From positions 930,001 through 994,000 of the forward strand of contig NZ_CP036299.1 in the NCBI RefSeq assembly GCF_007752345.1: DNA of 64,000 nt, read 5' to 3'. A model generated the notes under the pieces. That model was not told where the DNA came from. It worked only from the letters and a program-made list of their open reading frames with translations, and ran no database searches. A program made the translations under genes and the position numbers. Source of the DNA: Planctopirus ephydatiae (GTDB taxonomy: Bacteria > Planctomycetota > Planctomycetia > Planctomycetales > Planctomycetaceae). Positions 46,448-55,865 of the stretch are shown in pieces. The stretch's first letter is position 1. Each line of letters begins with the position of its first letter.

Positions 46448-46497
46448 GGCAGCGTAAGCCACAAACTAGGATGAACGACTGGCCCTCATACGCTGCC
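46448..46497. terminator. Possible long-loop hairpin between convergent genes
   Basis: GGCAGCGTA and TACGCTGCC are a perfect 9-bp inverted repeat around a 32-base loop, in the gap between the rightward RDD gene and the leftward DUF1559 gene. No T run follows in either direction, so terminator activity is uncertain. Confidence 0.3.
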
Positions 46498-46514
46498 CCA
46501 GGCCCCGCAAGGGG

Positions 46515-47567
46515 TTAGAATTCGGAGACGACTTCGTTGCCGTTGCGACTGTGGAGTGCGCGGTGAAGTGTGATATCGATGTTCTCGGAGAGGAAGCGAA
46601 CGGTACCGTCGCCGATCAGAACATGAGCACCGCCGGTGTGGAGACTGCGTGGGCCATAGAAGCCCACGCCGTGAACCTGGATATCGGGGATGTTGCTGTT
46701 GGGTCGATTATAGCCGTTGGTGGTCACGTATGTGCTGAGTGAACGAACCCAGGAGAGGCCGCGTCCTGAGCCATCCGTTCCGCCTTTCCAGGTCTTTCCG
46801 GGGATGACGGGAGTGAGATCGGGGTTGCTGATCAGGCCTGTTTGCCAGCCACTTCCAGACCCCATGTAGCCGCCTGTGGCGGGAGCTCCACTGCTCGAGG
46901 CACCGGAAGTCCCTGCCAGCAGCTTGCGGTAAGGAAATGGTTCGCTCGTGCTGTCGGGGCTTCCATCGGCGCGAATGGTTTCACTCATGAAAACGGTATT
47001 GGAAGTCCCGTCAGTGATGTCCCGGAAGCGGACACTGGAGTTAAACCAGAAGATTCCATCTGTGGGAAATCGGTCATCATAGAAGGTTCCGGTCCCGCTG
47101 CCGGTGCTGACCATGTAGTTGTTACCACCAAAGGTGAAGGTGTTGGCTCCGGAGGCAAATCGATATTGCGTGGGAGCAGGATCACTGGGGCAAAGAAAAA
47201 CGGGCACAACGTTCGGGAAAACTGTCGCGAGTGCCGGATTGACTGTCGAACTGGGGCCGGAGCCAATCTGTGGAGGCACGCTGAAGTTGATCAGATTCTG
47301 CACATTGCCCTGATCGATATACGGGAGAATTCGAGCCTGTACCGAGTAACTTGAGCTGTTTCCACTCGTGGGAAAGACCGTGAAAGTGCTCTCGTAGTTA
47401 TGGAGAGCCAGGCCCAGTTGCTTGAGATTGTTGCGGCATTGAGTTCGCCTGGCGGCCTCTCTGGCCTGCTGCACGGCAGGTAAAAGCAATGCAATTAATA
47501 TTGCAACTATAGCGATCACCACCAGTAGTTCAATCAAAGTGAAACCCTGTCGTTTCTGGATGTTCAT
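46515..47567 (-). CDS. DUF1559 domain protein with prepilin-like N-terminus
   Basis: A 350-residue DUF1559 protein. The ATG at 47567 is fixed by a strong GAGGAGG nine bases upstream. It begins [20 protein letters not shown] with the G|FTLIE prepilin-peptidase site and a hydrophobic helix, then [22 protein letters not shown], a beta-rich middle with FLCPSDPAP, and the C-terminal H-X9-DG motif ([12 protein letters not shown]). Envelope or pseudopilus location is implied; the function is unknown. It is divergent from the DUF1800-DUF1501 pair, and the 330-base space between contains a 17-base palindrome that could regulate either side. Confidence 0.93.
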   Translation of the reverse strand: MNIQKRQGFTLIELLVVIAIVAILIALLLPAVQQAREAARRTQCRNNLKQLGLALHNYESTFTVFPTSGNSSSYSVQARILPYIDQGNVQNLINFSVPPQIGSGPSSTVNPALATVFPNVVPVFLCPSDPAPTQYRFASGANTFTFGGNNYMVSTGSGTGTFYDDRFPTDGIFWFNSSVRFRDITDGTSNTVFMSETIRADGSPDSTSEPFPYRKLLAGTSGASSSGAPATGGYMGSGSGWQTGLISNPDLTPVIPGKTWKGGTDGSGRGLSWVRSLSTYVTTNGYNRPNSNIPDIQVHGVGFYGPRSLHTGGAHVLIGDGTVRFLSENIDITLHRALHSRNGNEVVSEF

Positions 47568-47901
47568 GCGAAGAGACCTCCTCAATCAGTTGTGTGAGAA
47601 AACAGAAATTCGAACTGGAAAATTGACAATGTGTGACAATTCAAGCGTGAAAATGCCGTCTCAGTGGTCGCGATCCACCGCTGGGTTGCGGGTCAAGACC
47701 AAACACCTCAAATATTGCACTTGCATAAAAAGATCTTTAGAAGTGCCACTGAAAAGATTATTCTAGAGTCCACTGACTTATTTGCAATTCAATTGCAATA
47801 AATTTATGGTTGTGTATATTCGCATGCTCGGGAGAAGGGGATCGCCACGACATCTGTGGTGGGTGTTCTTGAGTTTTTCATTTTTGGACGGGAGGGCCGG
47901 T
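47568..47901. other. Divergent promoter region
   Basis: About 330 bases between the DUF1559 gene and the DUF1800 gene. The stretch 47690-47830 is distinctly AT-rich and contains the palindrome listed separately. No gene is supported; a TTG reading from 47782 into the DUF1800 frame lacks a ribosome site. Confidence 0.5.
47782..47798. promoter_or_regulatory. 17-base palindrome, possible operator
   Basis: TTGCAATT-C-AATTGCAA is a perfect 8-1-8 inverted repeat in an AT-rich setting, 104 bases before the DUF1800 start and 215 bases before the divergent DUF1559 start. Its size and symmetry are those of a dimeric regulator's site. No regulator gene is next to it. Confidence 0.4.
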
Positions 47902-49527
47902 ATGTCTCGCAATCGTGTCCATGAAGCACAACGGGCGGGATGGTCGCCACTTGCCGCCCGGCATCTCCTCGCAAGGACGGGATTTGGCTTCGATCTAAAG
48001 CACGAAGAGAAACTGGCGGTCTTATCACGAGAACAGGCAGTCGATCAGCTTCTCGAAGACGCTCAGAATGCCCCCCGCTCTACGCCGCCCGCGTGGGTCA
48101 AAACACCTTGGGTGAATACAGAACGGCGTTATGCCGATACCACTGCTGAGGAATTTCGCGGCAAACATGGTGCGACCAACGGTCGGTATGCCCGCGAGAT
48201 CGCCGATCTGCGCCGCTGGTGGGTGAATGAGATGATGACCTCTCCGGTACCACTGCGGGAGATGATGACACTCTTCTGGCACAGCCACTTTGCGTCGAGC
48301 ATTGGCAAAGTTCTCATCTCGCAAGCCATGTACGAGCAGAATGCCACTCAACGAAAGCATGCGTTGGGGAACTTTCGGCAACTGCTGAGAGCCATGACGA
48401 TTGATGGCGCCATGATGATTTATCTCGATCTGGAGGACAGCGAAAAAACACAGCCCAATGAGAATTACGCCCGCGAACTCTTCGAACTCTTTGCGCTCGG
48501 GCACGGTCATTACACTCAGGCCGATATCCGCGAGGCGGCTGGTGCGCTTTCAGGGTGGCAACTGAATGCTCCACCTGGCACAACCTTGCCTCAGAGACCA
48601 ACCAACCCAGCGGATAATCGACGCTTTACACGCGATGGTATTGTCGCAGAACTGGTGGTCGAGCGGCACGATGCGGGCACCAAAACAATCTTTGGAAAAA
48701 CCGGCACATTCGGTCTCGATGAAGTGATCGAACTTACAATCAATCATCCGGCTTGCGGATTATTTCTTGCTGAAAAACTGGCCAGCTACTTTGGTCTGAG
48801 CGATGAAACCGGTCGAGTCCAACAGCAGATGGCCGAGGTGTTCCGATCAACCGGTGGTGAGATCGCACCGATGCTGCGAGTGCTGTTCACTGCCGACGAA
48901 TTTTACACCGATGGGACAAGAAATCGTCTCATCAAGAGTCCGGTCGTGCTCTGGGTGAGCACCTGTCGTCAATTGCAACTCGAAACAACCTGTACGCGAG
49001 GAGTCAACAAGTATCTGGCGGCTCTGGGGCAGGAACTCTTTGAGCCACCCAATGTGAAAGGCTGGCCAGGTGGTGAAACATGGATCAGCGCAGGAACTCT
49101 GGCACTGAGATACCACCTCACGGATATTGTTCTGGAATCGAAAGAGCCTCCGGGGATGGACCCCATGGGGCGGGATCGTGGTCGGCCGGTGATGCTTCCC
49201 AAAGATCCTGCAGAGCGAGCGAAATTCCTCGCGCGTATGGAAGGAGGAATGTCTGAAGGTGAGGGGATGATGGCACCTCGTCGCGGCGAACGGGAAGCCG
49301 GCCCCGCTTACGAAGTCAACTTCTCGCCAGACAAACTCTTTCCGGCCGGTCTCCCGGACTCGTCTGCCGAACTGGCGGATCAACTGCTGAATCGATTGCT
49401 GGTGGATCCACCACGGGCAGAACTTCGGGCAGCTGCCATGGAAGCGGCGACACGAAATATCGGACCTTTGCGAGTCCAGTCTGTCCTGCGACTGATCCTC
49501 AGTTCGCCCGATTACCAGCTCACATAA
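47902..49527 (+). CDS. DUF1800 domain protein
   Basis: A 541-residue protein. I take the ATG at 47902 (MSRNRVHEAQRAGWSP) because GGGAGGG precedes it. Typical DUF1800 phrases follow: AARHLLARTGFGFDLKH, WWVNEMMTSPVPLREMMTLFWHSHF, NENYARELFELFALGHGHY, ADIREAAGALSGWQ and PNVKGWPGGETWI. The C-terminal part contains a Met/Gly/Glu/Arg-rich loop (GGMSEGEGMMAPRRGERE). No signal peptide is obvious, although the partner DUF1501 protein has a Tat signal. The pair DUF1800-DUF1501 is nearly always together in planctomycetes; the function is not known, with suggested links to export or polymer handling. Confidence 0.92.
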   Translation: MSRNRVHEAQRAGWSPLAARHLLARTGFGFDLKHEEKLAVLSREQAVDQLLEDAQNAPRSTPPAWVKTPWVNTERRYADTTAEEFRGKHGATNGRYAREIADLRRWWVNEMMTSPVPLREMMTLFWHSHFASSIGKVLISQAMYEQNATQRKHALGNFRQLLRAMTIDGAMMIYLDLEDSEKTQPNENYARELFELFALGHGHYTQADIREAAGALSGWQLNAPPGTTLPQRPTNPADNRRFTRDGIVAELVVERHDAGTKTIFGKTGTFGLDEVIELTINHPACGLFLAEKLASYFGLSDETGRVQQQMAEVFRSTGGEIAPMLRVLFTADEFYTDGTRNRLIKSPVVLWVSTCRQLQLETTCTRGVNKYLAALGQELFEPPNVKGWPGGETWISAGTLALRYHLTDIVLESKEPPGMDPMGRDRGRPVMLPKDPAERAKFLARMEGGMSEGEGMMAPRRGEREAGPAYEVNFSPDKLFPAGLPDSSAELADQLLNRLLVDPPRAELRAAAMEAATRNIGPLRVQSVLRLILSSPDYQLT

Positions 49528-49578
49528 CTTGTTGCAGCAAGAGAACATTCTCCTTCATCGATTCTCTACGAGGTCAAC

Positions 49579-50814
49579 ATGGCAATCTCTCTTTCCAGTC
49601 GACGCGAATTCCTGAAGCAGGCGGGATTCTTGACTGCCTGGAGTCTGACACTTCCGCATTTTGTGGTTCAGTCTCGCCAGGCACTGGCTCATGCACCCAT
49701 TGAGGGTTTGGCGGATGATCGTATTCTGGTACTGGTTCAACTGGCTGGCGGAAATGATGGGCTGAACACACTCGTCCCCTATGGCGATGATCTGTATTAC
49801 GAGGCACGTCCCAAACTCTCGGTGGCGCCGGAAGACGTACTCAAGATTGACGATTACTGTGGTTTTCATACAGAAATGTATGCTCTTCGGGAGTTGTGGG
49901 AAGATGGACTGCTCAGTCTGATTCAGGGTGTGGGATACCCGAATCCTGACCGTTCGCACTTTCGATCCACCGAAATCTGGGAGACGGCTTCGGGATCGGA
50001 GAAGAATATCGCCAGTGGCTGGATTGGCCGATACTTTGACAGCGAATGCTCAAAAGCGGTGACACCAACGCTGGGTGTGCAGCTTGGTGAACGAACGGCA
50101 CAAACATTTGCCGGCGATCATCCGCGAGTTGTAACTCTCTCGAACCCTCAGCTCTTTCAGTTTTCCGGCGGATCAGCGCGAGAAGACGAGTTGGCCAAAG
50201 TTCATGTTCCCTCAGTGGGTGCGAATTCCTCGTTAGCATTTTTGCAGCGTACAGGGAATGACGTCCTGTCGGTTTCGAGACAGCTTTCGGAAAAGGTGAG
50301 GTTGCAGCCGACAACAAAGGATTACCTGCCCTATCAGTTTTCGCAGACACTCCGACTGGTTGCGAAAATGATCGCTGCAGAGGTTCCGACCAGAGTCTAT
50401 TACGTGTCGCTGCCCGGGTTTGATCATCATGCCACACAAAAGATGCGTCATGCGATGCTTTTACAGGAGCTGAGTGAGAGCCTCTCGGTCTTTGTGCGCG
50501 ATTTGAAAAATTTAGGACATCTCGATCGCACACTGGTTGTGACCTTTTCTGAGTTTGGCCGCCGTGTGGCCGAGAACCAGAGTGAAGGAACAGATCATGG
50601 GACTGCGAACCTCATGTTCATGGCGGGTGGAACTTCCCGAGCAGGGTTTCACGGCACGCGTTCGAATCTTTCCCGACTGGATGACGTGGGGGATTTGCAC
50701 CACACAACTGATTTCCGCAGTATCTATGCCTCGATGCTCAAGGACTGGCTGGGAGCCAACCCTGCCAGTATTCTCGATCCACGGGTGGCACCGATGGCGG
50801 GTCTTTTCAAGTGA
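49579..50814 (+). CDS. DUF1501 domain protein with Tat-type signal
   Basis: A 411-residue protein with GAGGT upstream of the ATG. The N-terminus SSRREFLKQAGFLTAWSL is a Tat-like signal. DUF1501 phrases: ILVLVQLAGGNDGLNTLVPYGDDLYYEARPKL read in parts (LVQLAGGNDGLNTLVPY), YPNPDRSHFRSTEIWETA, VYYVSLPGFDHHA and VVTFSEFGRRVAENQSEGTDHGTANLMF. The fold resembles the alkaline-phosphatase/sulfatase superfamily, with Asp and His positions kept (GFDHH, TDHGT). It is 51 bases after the DUF1800 gene, in one operon. Substrate unknown. Confidence 0.93.
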   Translation: MAISLSSRREFLKQAGFLTAWSLTLPHFVVQSRQALAHAPIEGLADDRILVLVQLAGGNDGLNTLVPYGDDLYYEARPKLSVAPEDVLKIDDYCGFHTEMYALRELWEDGLLSLIQGVGYPNPDRSHFRSTEIWETASGSEKNIASGWIGRYFDSECSKAVTPTLGVQLGERTAQTFAGDHPRVVTLSNPQLFQFSGGSAREDELAKVHVPSVGANSSLAFLQRTGNDVLSVSRQLSEKVRLQPTTKDYLPYQFSQTLRLVAKMIAAEVPTRVYYVSLPGFDHHATQKMRHAMLLQELSESLSVFVRDLKNLGHLDRTLVVTFSEFGRRVAENQSEGTDHGTANLMFMAGGTSRAGFHGTRSNLSRLDDVGDLHHTTDFRSIYASMLKDWLGANPASILDPRVAPMAGLFK

Positions 50815-51074
50815 GCCAGATAATTCAGTCGCGTCTGGATCGAGTGTCACAGTTTTGGCTTGGGGGCATGGCAGGGGATGAGTGCCTGTCGTGTCACTTT
50901 TCGCCACCTGAAAACTCAGCCATCCGTCGCGGTTTTGTCGCCGATCTGTTGGCATAAGATCTTATTGACCGTGAGAGCAAAGGATCGCAGAACATCTTTA
51001 ATTGTTGTGGTATGCTCTTCGGACTACGAACCCTAATCAATGCTCCGAAATCAACTTTTGGGAAGCGTGACCAC

Positions 51075-51494
51075 ATGACTGATCAATCAACATCTGAAAT
51101 TGTCACTCCAGTATGTGAACTCTTCCCGGATCAATCGGTACTTACCGAATCACTGCTGGCGAAAAAGTGTCTCCCTTGTGAAGGAGGCATTCCTCGACTG
51201 GAACCTGCTGAGATTGCCGCCCATTTGCTGCTCGTACCGGGCTGGCAGGTCTCCAGCGACAGCAAGATGATCAGCCGCTCGTGGCGTGCCCGCAATTTTG
51301 TCTCGGCGATGGAGCAGCTGAATGCGCTGGCCGAATTAGCCGAGGCTGAGCAACATCACCCTGATCTGCATCTGACAAGCTACCGCCACATCCGTGTCGA
51401 TCTCTGGACACATGCGATTGATGGGCTTTCAGAGAATGACTTTATCCTGGCAGCAAAAATCAATCAGTGGCTGCAGAAGCAATCGATCACCTAA
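51075..51494 (+). CDS. Pterin-4a-carbinolamine dehydratase-like protein
   Basis: A 139-residue protein from the ATG at 51075, with GGAAG upstream. The PCD/DCoH core is complete: LLLVPGWQVSSDSKMISRSW, NFVSAMEQLNALAELAEAEQHHPDLHLTSYRHIRVDLWTH contains the E-x-x-H-H-P-D motif and distal His, and GLSENDFILAAKINQW closes the domain. The enzyme dehydrates 4a-hydroxytetrahydropterin, recycling the cofactor of aromatic amino acid hydroxylases; many bacteria carry it without such a hydroxylase, and none is nearby. Residues ~20-45 before the core include two cysteines. Confidence 0.92.
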   Translation: MTDQSTSEIVTPVCELFPDQSVLTESLLAKKCLPCEGGIPRLEPAEIAAHLLLVPGWQVSSDSKMISRSWRARNFVSAMEQLNALAELAEAEQHHPDLHLTSYRHIRVDLWTHAIDGLSENDFILAAKINQWLQKQSIT

Positions 51495-51545
51495 ACCAAA
51501 ACCTGATCATGCCCTCTTCGATCCTGCCTGTCAGATGCTGGATCA

Positions 51546-53462
51546 TCACCAGGCGTTCATCTCATATTCTGCCAGATAAGATCGCAGCAGATTTTCCATC
51601 ACAGCGATCAAAGGGAGTGGCCGTTCGACCTCCAGAGTGATCGCTCGGGGTGAACGCACAATGGTCGCTCGCCCCGGTTGAAGATAAGGCAGAATCGCTG
51701 CGGTCGAGGGAAAATCAATCGCCTGGATGCGACTGGATTCTTCTTCACCAAATCCATCATTTACGAGACCACTGTAATCAAGCCAGGTGGACCATAAAGA
51801 AACCATAGGAGTCACGATGGTCGCGCTGTCCATCCACACGTAACCCAGCACCTGCCCGTCCTTAGGCAATGACTTTTTCCCAGTCATCGTCGTACTGAAA
51901 TTCGTCTGGCCGTTTTGCAGAAAACGCAGATACGCCTTGATCGCTTGAGGATGCGACGCCACGACCAGATGTCGATCGGTCAAACATAATGACCATGTGG
52001 TGCGCAGAATCGAATAGCTTGGGGTCTCGATGGTATAGATGGTGCGATCCATGAACTCGGTCTGCTGGACTTTGGCACCATCTTCAACGCTGACACTGTT
52101 CGCTACGACTTTCATAATTTCGGCAAAGGCAGCGACCGATTTACGCGGGTCACGCACTTCCCAGCTTCCAATCAGACCACCGTCGAGCATGGCCCCCTGC
52201 TCACTCGAAGCAAAGAACATCCATGTATCGCCGAAAGCCGAAAAGATATCTTCCTCAACCATGACCCCCAGTTCGGTATTCAACTGCTGAATCGTCTCCT
52301 CCAGCAAAGCCTGACTCCCGGGAACGGTTTCTTTCATCGTTTTGCGGAAAGTTTTGAGCCACTGAGCCGGGCTGAATTTGAGTGCCGCCACAAGTTCGGC
52401 TTTGGCAGGCACACGTTCAAAGTCTTTTTCTGTGAGTGCCGGCGTATCAAGCATGTGCCACAGGCCTTGGGGTTCCTGATTAAAGACGATCTGGCCGCGC
52501 ATGGTGAGTGTCCCTTGAGAAACACCCGTGGCACTGGCATAGCTTTGTACGGAACTGAATCCCGCGAGATCAGCCAGTAAGAGCTGTGCTTGAACAGCAG
52601 GTTCGGGGATTTTTCGCAGCAGTTCACGCAGACCCTCGACATCCACGAAGTGAGTCACACCGATCCGGCTGATCCCCAGTCGAGAAATGGCCTGCTCGTA
52701 TCGAATCGCCTTTTCTGCCTTGATTTCAGGTGCCTGGCGAGTGCGCTCGACAGCTTGTTTGAGTGCCGATTCGCCAATTGCGACCCAGAGATCGTTCTCC
52801 TGGCGATGCATGATGACAGGGACCGCCATCAGCGTCGAGTGGCGGAATTCGTGGGTTTGATTGCCGGTGGCTTCTTCCAGACCCAGGCAAAGCTCCAGCA
52901 CTTTCTGAACTCGATCCGCCTCATCACCAGCCCGAATCAGCAGGATCATCGAGCTCACTCGCCAGAAGGGAGGTATGGCCTCCAGAGTTCCCGGAAACGA
53001 GGCGTCACCATTCTCGTTAGCCTTGCCATCTTCCAGTTTTTTCTGCGCGCGGGCAATAATGGCTTCGTCAAAGGCAGGTGTGGGTTCAATCCACAGGCTG
53101 CCGGCATGGCGAACGAGGACATGCTTCAGAAATTTCATACGGAAGAGATTCGCTTCGGCGTGATCCCAATCGGCGAGCGTCACTCCAAAATCGTGATCCA
53201 GCTCTTCAGAAAAATCACGATGGGCACGATCCAGCGCCTGCCGGAAATTGCTGATTTCGACATCGGCAAAAAAACCATCGATCCCAGGGGCACCGGGATC
53301 ACCTTTGCCTGGTGCCGTCCATTCACTGCGATAGACCGCCGTGACAGGTGCTGCCCGCTGGACAACCAGATCGGGCTCCCCGGGAGGTAACCCCGCCTGA
53401 TCGACGCCAAACAGCATCAGCAGGAGTTGCAGCAAGTGCATCGTTGTCGATTGTGCTTCCAT
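51546..53462 (-). CDS. Large secreted protein of unknown function
   Basis: A 638-residue protein with GGGGAAG upstream of the ATG. The N-terminal ~25 residues are weakly signal-like (MHLLQLLLMLFGVDQAGL). I do not recognise a named domain with certainty. The layout recalls DUF3352-like planctomycete proteins: alternating strands and helices with phrases such as MVEEDIFSAFGDTWMFFAS, GGLIGSWEVRDPRKSVAAFAEIM, TIYTIETPSYSILRTTWSLCLTDRHLVVASHP and a C-terminal PLPLIAVMENLLRSYLAEY, which in that family reports surface-exposed substrate-like folds. Function unknown. It is convergent with the pterin dehydratase gene (52-base gap). Confidence 0.72.
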   Translation of the reverse strand: MEAQSTTMHLLQLLLMLFGVDQAGLPPGEPDLVVQRAAPVTAVYRSEWTAPGKGDPGAPGIDGFFADVEISNFRQALDRAHRDFSEELDHDFGVTLADWDHAEANLFRMKFLKHVLVRHAGSLWIEPTPAFDEAIIARAQKKLEDGKANENGDASFPGTLEAIPPFWRVSSMILLIRAGDEADRVQKVLELCLGLEEATGNQTHEFRHSTLMAVPVIMHRQENDLWVAIGESALKQAVERTRQAPEIKAEKAIRYEQAISRLGISRIGVTHFVDVEGLRELLRKIPEPAVQAQLLLADLAGFSSVQSYASATGVSQGTLTMRGQIVFNQEPQGLWHMLDTPALTEKDFERVPAKAELVAALKFSPAQWLKTFRKTMKETVPGSQALLEETIQQLNTELGVMVEEDIFSAFGDTWMFFASSEQGAMLDGGLIGSWEVRDPRKSVAAFAEIMKVVANSVSVEDGAKVQQTEFMDRTIYTIETPSYSILRTTWSLCLTDRHLVVASHPQAIKAYLRFLQNGQTNFSTTMTGKKSLPKDGQVLGYVWMDSATIVTPMVSLWSTWLDYSGLVNDGFGEEESSRIQAIDFPSTAAILPYLQPGRATIVRSPRAITLEVERPLPLIAVMENLLRSYLAEYEMNAW

Positions 53463-53695
53463 TGGCCTGCTTCCCCTGGTGAAAACGATTTTTCAATCTT
53501 GCATGCTAATCATGCAGGAGCGGGCTTACCAATTCAGAGGGGTTTCTGTCGTGTTTCTCAGTCAACAACTGATTGCGGCCAACGCAGGTAAAGCCTACCT
53601 TCATTGAGAATCGTGGATCAGCCAGCAGGACCCGCTGACTTTTACAGAATCAGCTCAATCCAGAATCAGCACCACATGAGAGGGAGTCAGGCAAC

Positions 53696-54502
53696 ATGTT
53701 GAGAGAATGGCTCAGAAAGATTTGCTTCGGGCTCCCACTGGTGTTACTAAATGCCATGATGTTTGTGGCTTTAGGACATGTGAATTCAGCCCTGGCAGCC
53801 GATGCGATTGATTTTTCCAAAGCACCTAAAGCAGGGGAACAGGTCGCGCAGAAGCTGATTCTTGAAAATCTGCCGGCACAGGCCATTCAGTATTGGATTT
53901 ATCTGCCCAAGAATTACACCGCCAGCGACACTTCGAAAAAATGGCCCGTGATGCTGTTTTTGCATGGCGCTGGGGAAAGTGGTTCTGATCTGGAGAAGGT
54001 CAAAAAGCACGGCCCCCCCAAGCTCGTGGGAACCTTGCCTGAACTCGAACAATTCATCGTGGTTTCACCTCAAGCCACGGAAACACAGCGGCCTGTGTTT
54101 GAGCGATGGGATGCTGGTGAGTTACAGGCTTTGGTTGAACATATTCTCAAGACCACACATTCGGACAAAGATCGCGTCTATCTCACAGGGCTGAGCATGG
54201 GTGGTTTTGGTTCATGGCGACTGGCAGCAAAACAACCGACACTGTTCGCAGCCGTCGTGCCTGTTTGTGGAGGTGGTAAGGCCGAATATGGCGAAGCCAT
54301 CAAATCGCTTCCCATCTGGACGTTTCATGGTGATGCAGATTCCGTCGTGCCACTCAAAGCAACCACAGAGATGGTGGAGGCGATTCGTGCTGCCGGTGGC
54401 CAGCCAAAGTTGACCGTCTATCCAGGTGTCGGCCATGACAGTTGGACAGCCACTTACAACAACCCTGAACTTTACAAGTGGCTCCTCGAACAGCACCGCT
54501 GA
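53696..54502 (+). CDS. Secreted alpha/beta hydrolase (esterase/peptidase-like)
   Basis: A 268-residue hydrolase with signal peptide (about 1-35, ending SALAAD). The core has the oxyanion region PVMLFLHGAGESGSD, the nucleophile elbow GLSMGGFGSWRLA (Ser in GLSMGG), the acid in WTFHGDADSVVP and the His in YPGVGHDSW, a complete Ser-Asp-His triad. This is the pattern of the LpqC/PHB-depolymerase-like and prolyl-oligopeptidase-like secreted esterases, many of which act on plant or algal ester-linked polymers; the true substrate is unknown. A purine-rich GAGAGGGAGT lies upstream. Confidence 0.88.
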   Translation: MLREWLRKICFGLPLVLLNAMMFVALGHVNSALAADAIDFSKAPKAGEQVAQKLILENLPAQAIQYWIYLPKNYTASDTSKKWPVMLFLHGAGESGSDLEKVKKHGPPKLVGTLPELEQFIVVSPQATETQRPVFERWDAGELQALVEHILKTTHSDKDRVYLTGLSMGGFGSWRLAAKQPTLFAAVVPVCGGGKAEYGEAIKSLPIWTFHGDADSVVPLKATTEMVEAIRAAGGQPKLTVYPGVGHDSWTATYNNPELYKWLLEQHR

Positions 54503-54639
54503 AGATTTTCACGCTGATCGCTTTCATTCTGAGACTGAGTCAAAGCCAGGCAAATTCGAAAGTCATCTCGAATCTCAGGGAACTTATCCTCACCAGGGGA
54601 TGACCACTGGTAAAAGGTTCGAAACAAGGAACGTAACTG

Positions 54640-55833
54640 ATGAATGGACTCGGTGCGCGTGCGTTAGAACTGGCGATGCAACTGATTCGCATCCCGACGG
54701 TCAGCCGAGACAGTAATCATGCCGCGACATTGTTTCTAGAAAACTGGCTGAAAGAGCATGGCTTTATCACGGAAGTTCTCACATACCACGATTTTAAAGG
54801 TGTTTTGAAATCGAGTGTGATCGGACGAAGAGGCCCCGCAAAATCGATGGGTGGCGTCGCCTACTTCTGCCACACCGATGTAGTTCCTGCCGAGGGATGG
54901 GTGGGCATTCAAGAGCATGATTCTCTGAAAGGCCCGGCTCAACCACAACAACCTTTTGAACCCGTCATCATGGGTGACCGCCTGTATGGGCGCGGTGCCT
55001 GTGATATGAAAGGTTCAGCTGCGGCTTTTCTGGCAGCGATTGAGCAATGCCCCATCGAGGAGCAGGCGGCACCGATTTATGTGGTGGCCACTGCCGATGA
55101 AGAAGTCGGATTCTATGGGGCCGCCGATGTGGCTGCCCGATCACAACTTTATCGACAACTCGTTGAGGAAAAGGCGGCTGGTGTTATTGGCGAACCCACC
55201 GAGTTGAGTGTGGTTCATGCACATAAGGGGATGTACGTTCTCAAGGCGACTTCCGCAGGCAGAGCAGCTCATTCGAGTACTCGCGAAGGCCTCAATGCCA
55301 ATCTGGCAATGATCGACTTTCTGTGTGAAATGAAGCGATTGCATGACCAGACACTGACAGATCCTGCCTGGCTCGATGCACGCTTCGATCCACCCTGGAT
55401 CAGTTGGAATATTGGTATTAACGACTTCACGCATGTGGTGAATATGACACCCGCGCAAAGTGTCTGCACCGTTTCGTTTCGTCCCATGCCTGATCAACAG
55501 CCGGATGAACTCGTGACGCAGGTCGAACAGCTTGCTGCTGCCTCTGGACTGACGTTTGAAGTCATTCGCCGCGGACAACCACTCTATCTCGACCCGGCAT
55601 CGCCCTTTGTCAAAACGATGTGCGAGCTTTCGGGGTCTGGATCATCGCAGACAGTCAGTTATGGTACTGACGGCACAATGTTTACAGAAATCGAACAGAT
55701 GATCGTCCTGGGCCCGGGTTCGATTCGACAGGCACATACTGCCGATGAATTCATCACTTTGGAACAACTACAAAGTGGGGCCGAACTTTACAGCCGAATT
55801 ATCCTGCAACTGGTCTCAAACCAGAGTGAGTGA
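54640..55833 (+). CDS. M20-family metallopeptidase (ArgE/DapE-like)
   Basis: A 397-residue zinc enzyme with AAGGA upstream of the ATG. The metal-ligand motifs are present: VAYFCHTDVVP (His, Asp), YGRGACDMKGSAAAFLAAI (Asp), ATADEEVGFYGA (catalytic Glu and ligand Glu), VIGEPTELSVVHAHKGMY (Glu/Asp region) and a late IRQAHTADEFI (His). A dimerisation lid (about 180-300) interrupts the catalytic domain. It matches ArgE/DapE-type deacylases, such as N-acetylornithine deacetylase or succinyl-diaminopimelate desuccinylase, but the family also includes peptidases and the context does not choose between them. Confidence 0.9.
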   Translation: MNGLGARALELAMQLIRIPTVSRDSNHAATLFLENWLKEHGFITEVLTYHDFKGVLKSSVIGRRGPAKSMGGVAYFCHTDVVPAEGWVGIQEHDSLKGPAQPQQPFEPVIMGDRLYGRGACDMKGSAAAFLAAIEQCPIEEQAAPIYVVATADEEVGFYGAADVAARSQLYRQLVEEKAAGVIGEPTELSVVHAHKGMYVLKATSAGRAAHSSTREGLNANLAMIDFLCEMKRLHDQTLTDPAWLDARFDPPWISWNIGINDFTHVVNMTPAQSVCTVSFRPMPDQQPDELVTQVEQLAAASGLTFEVIRRGQPLYLDPASPFVKTMCELSGSGSSQTVSYGTDGTMFTEIEQMIVLGPGSIRQAHTADEFITLEQLQSGAELYSRIILQLVSNQSE

Positions 55834-55865
55834 TTCATTCAGACCAAAGCTGGATGGGCAAGAAC

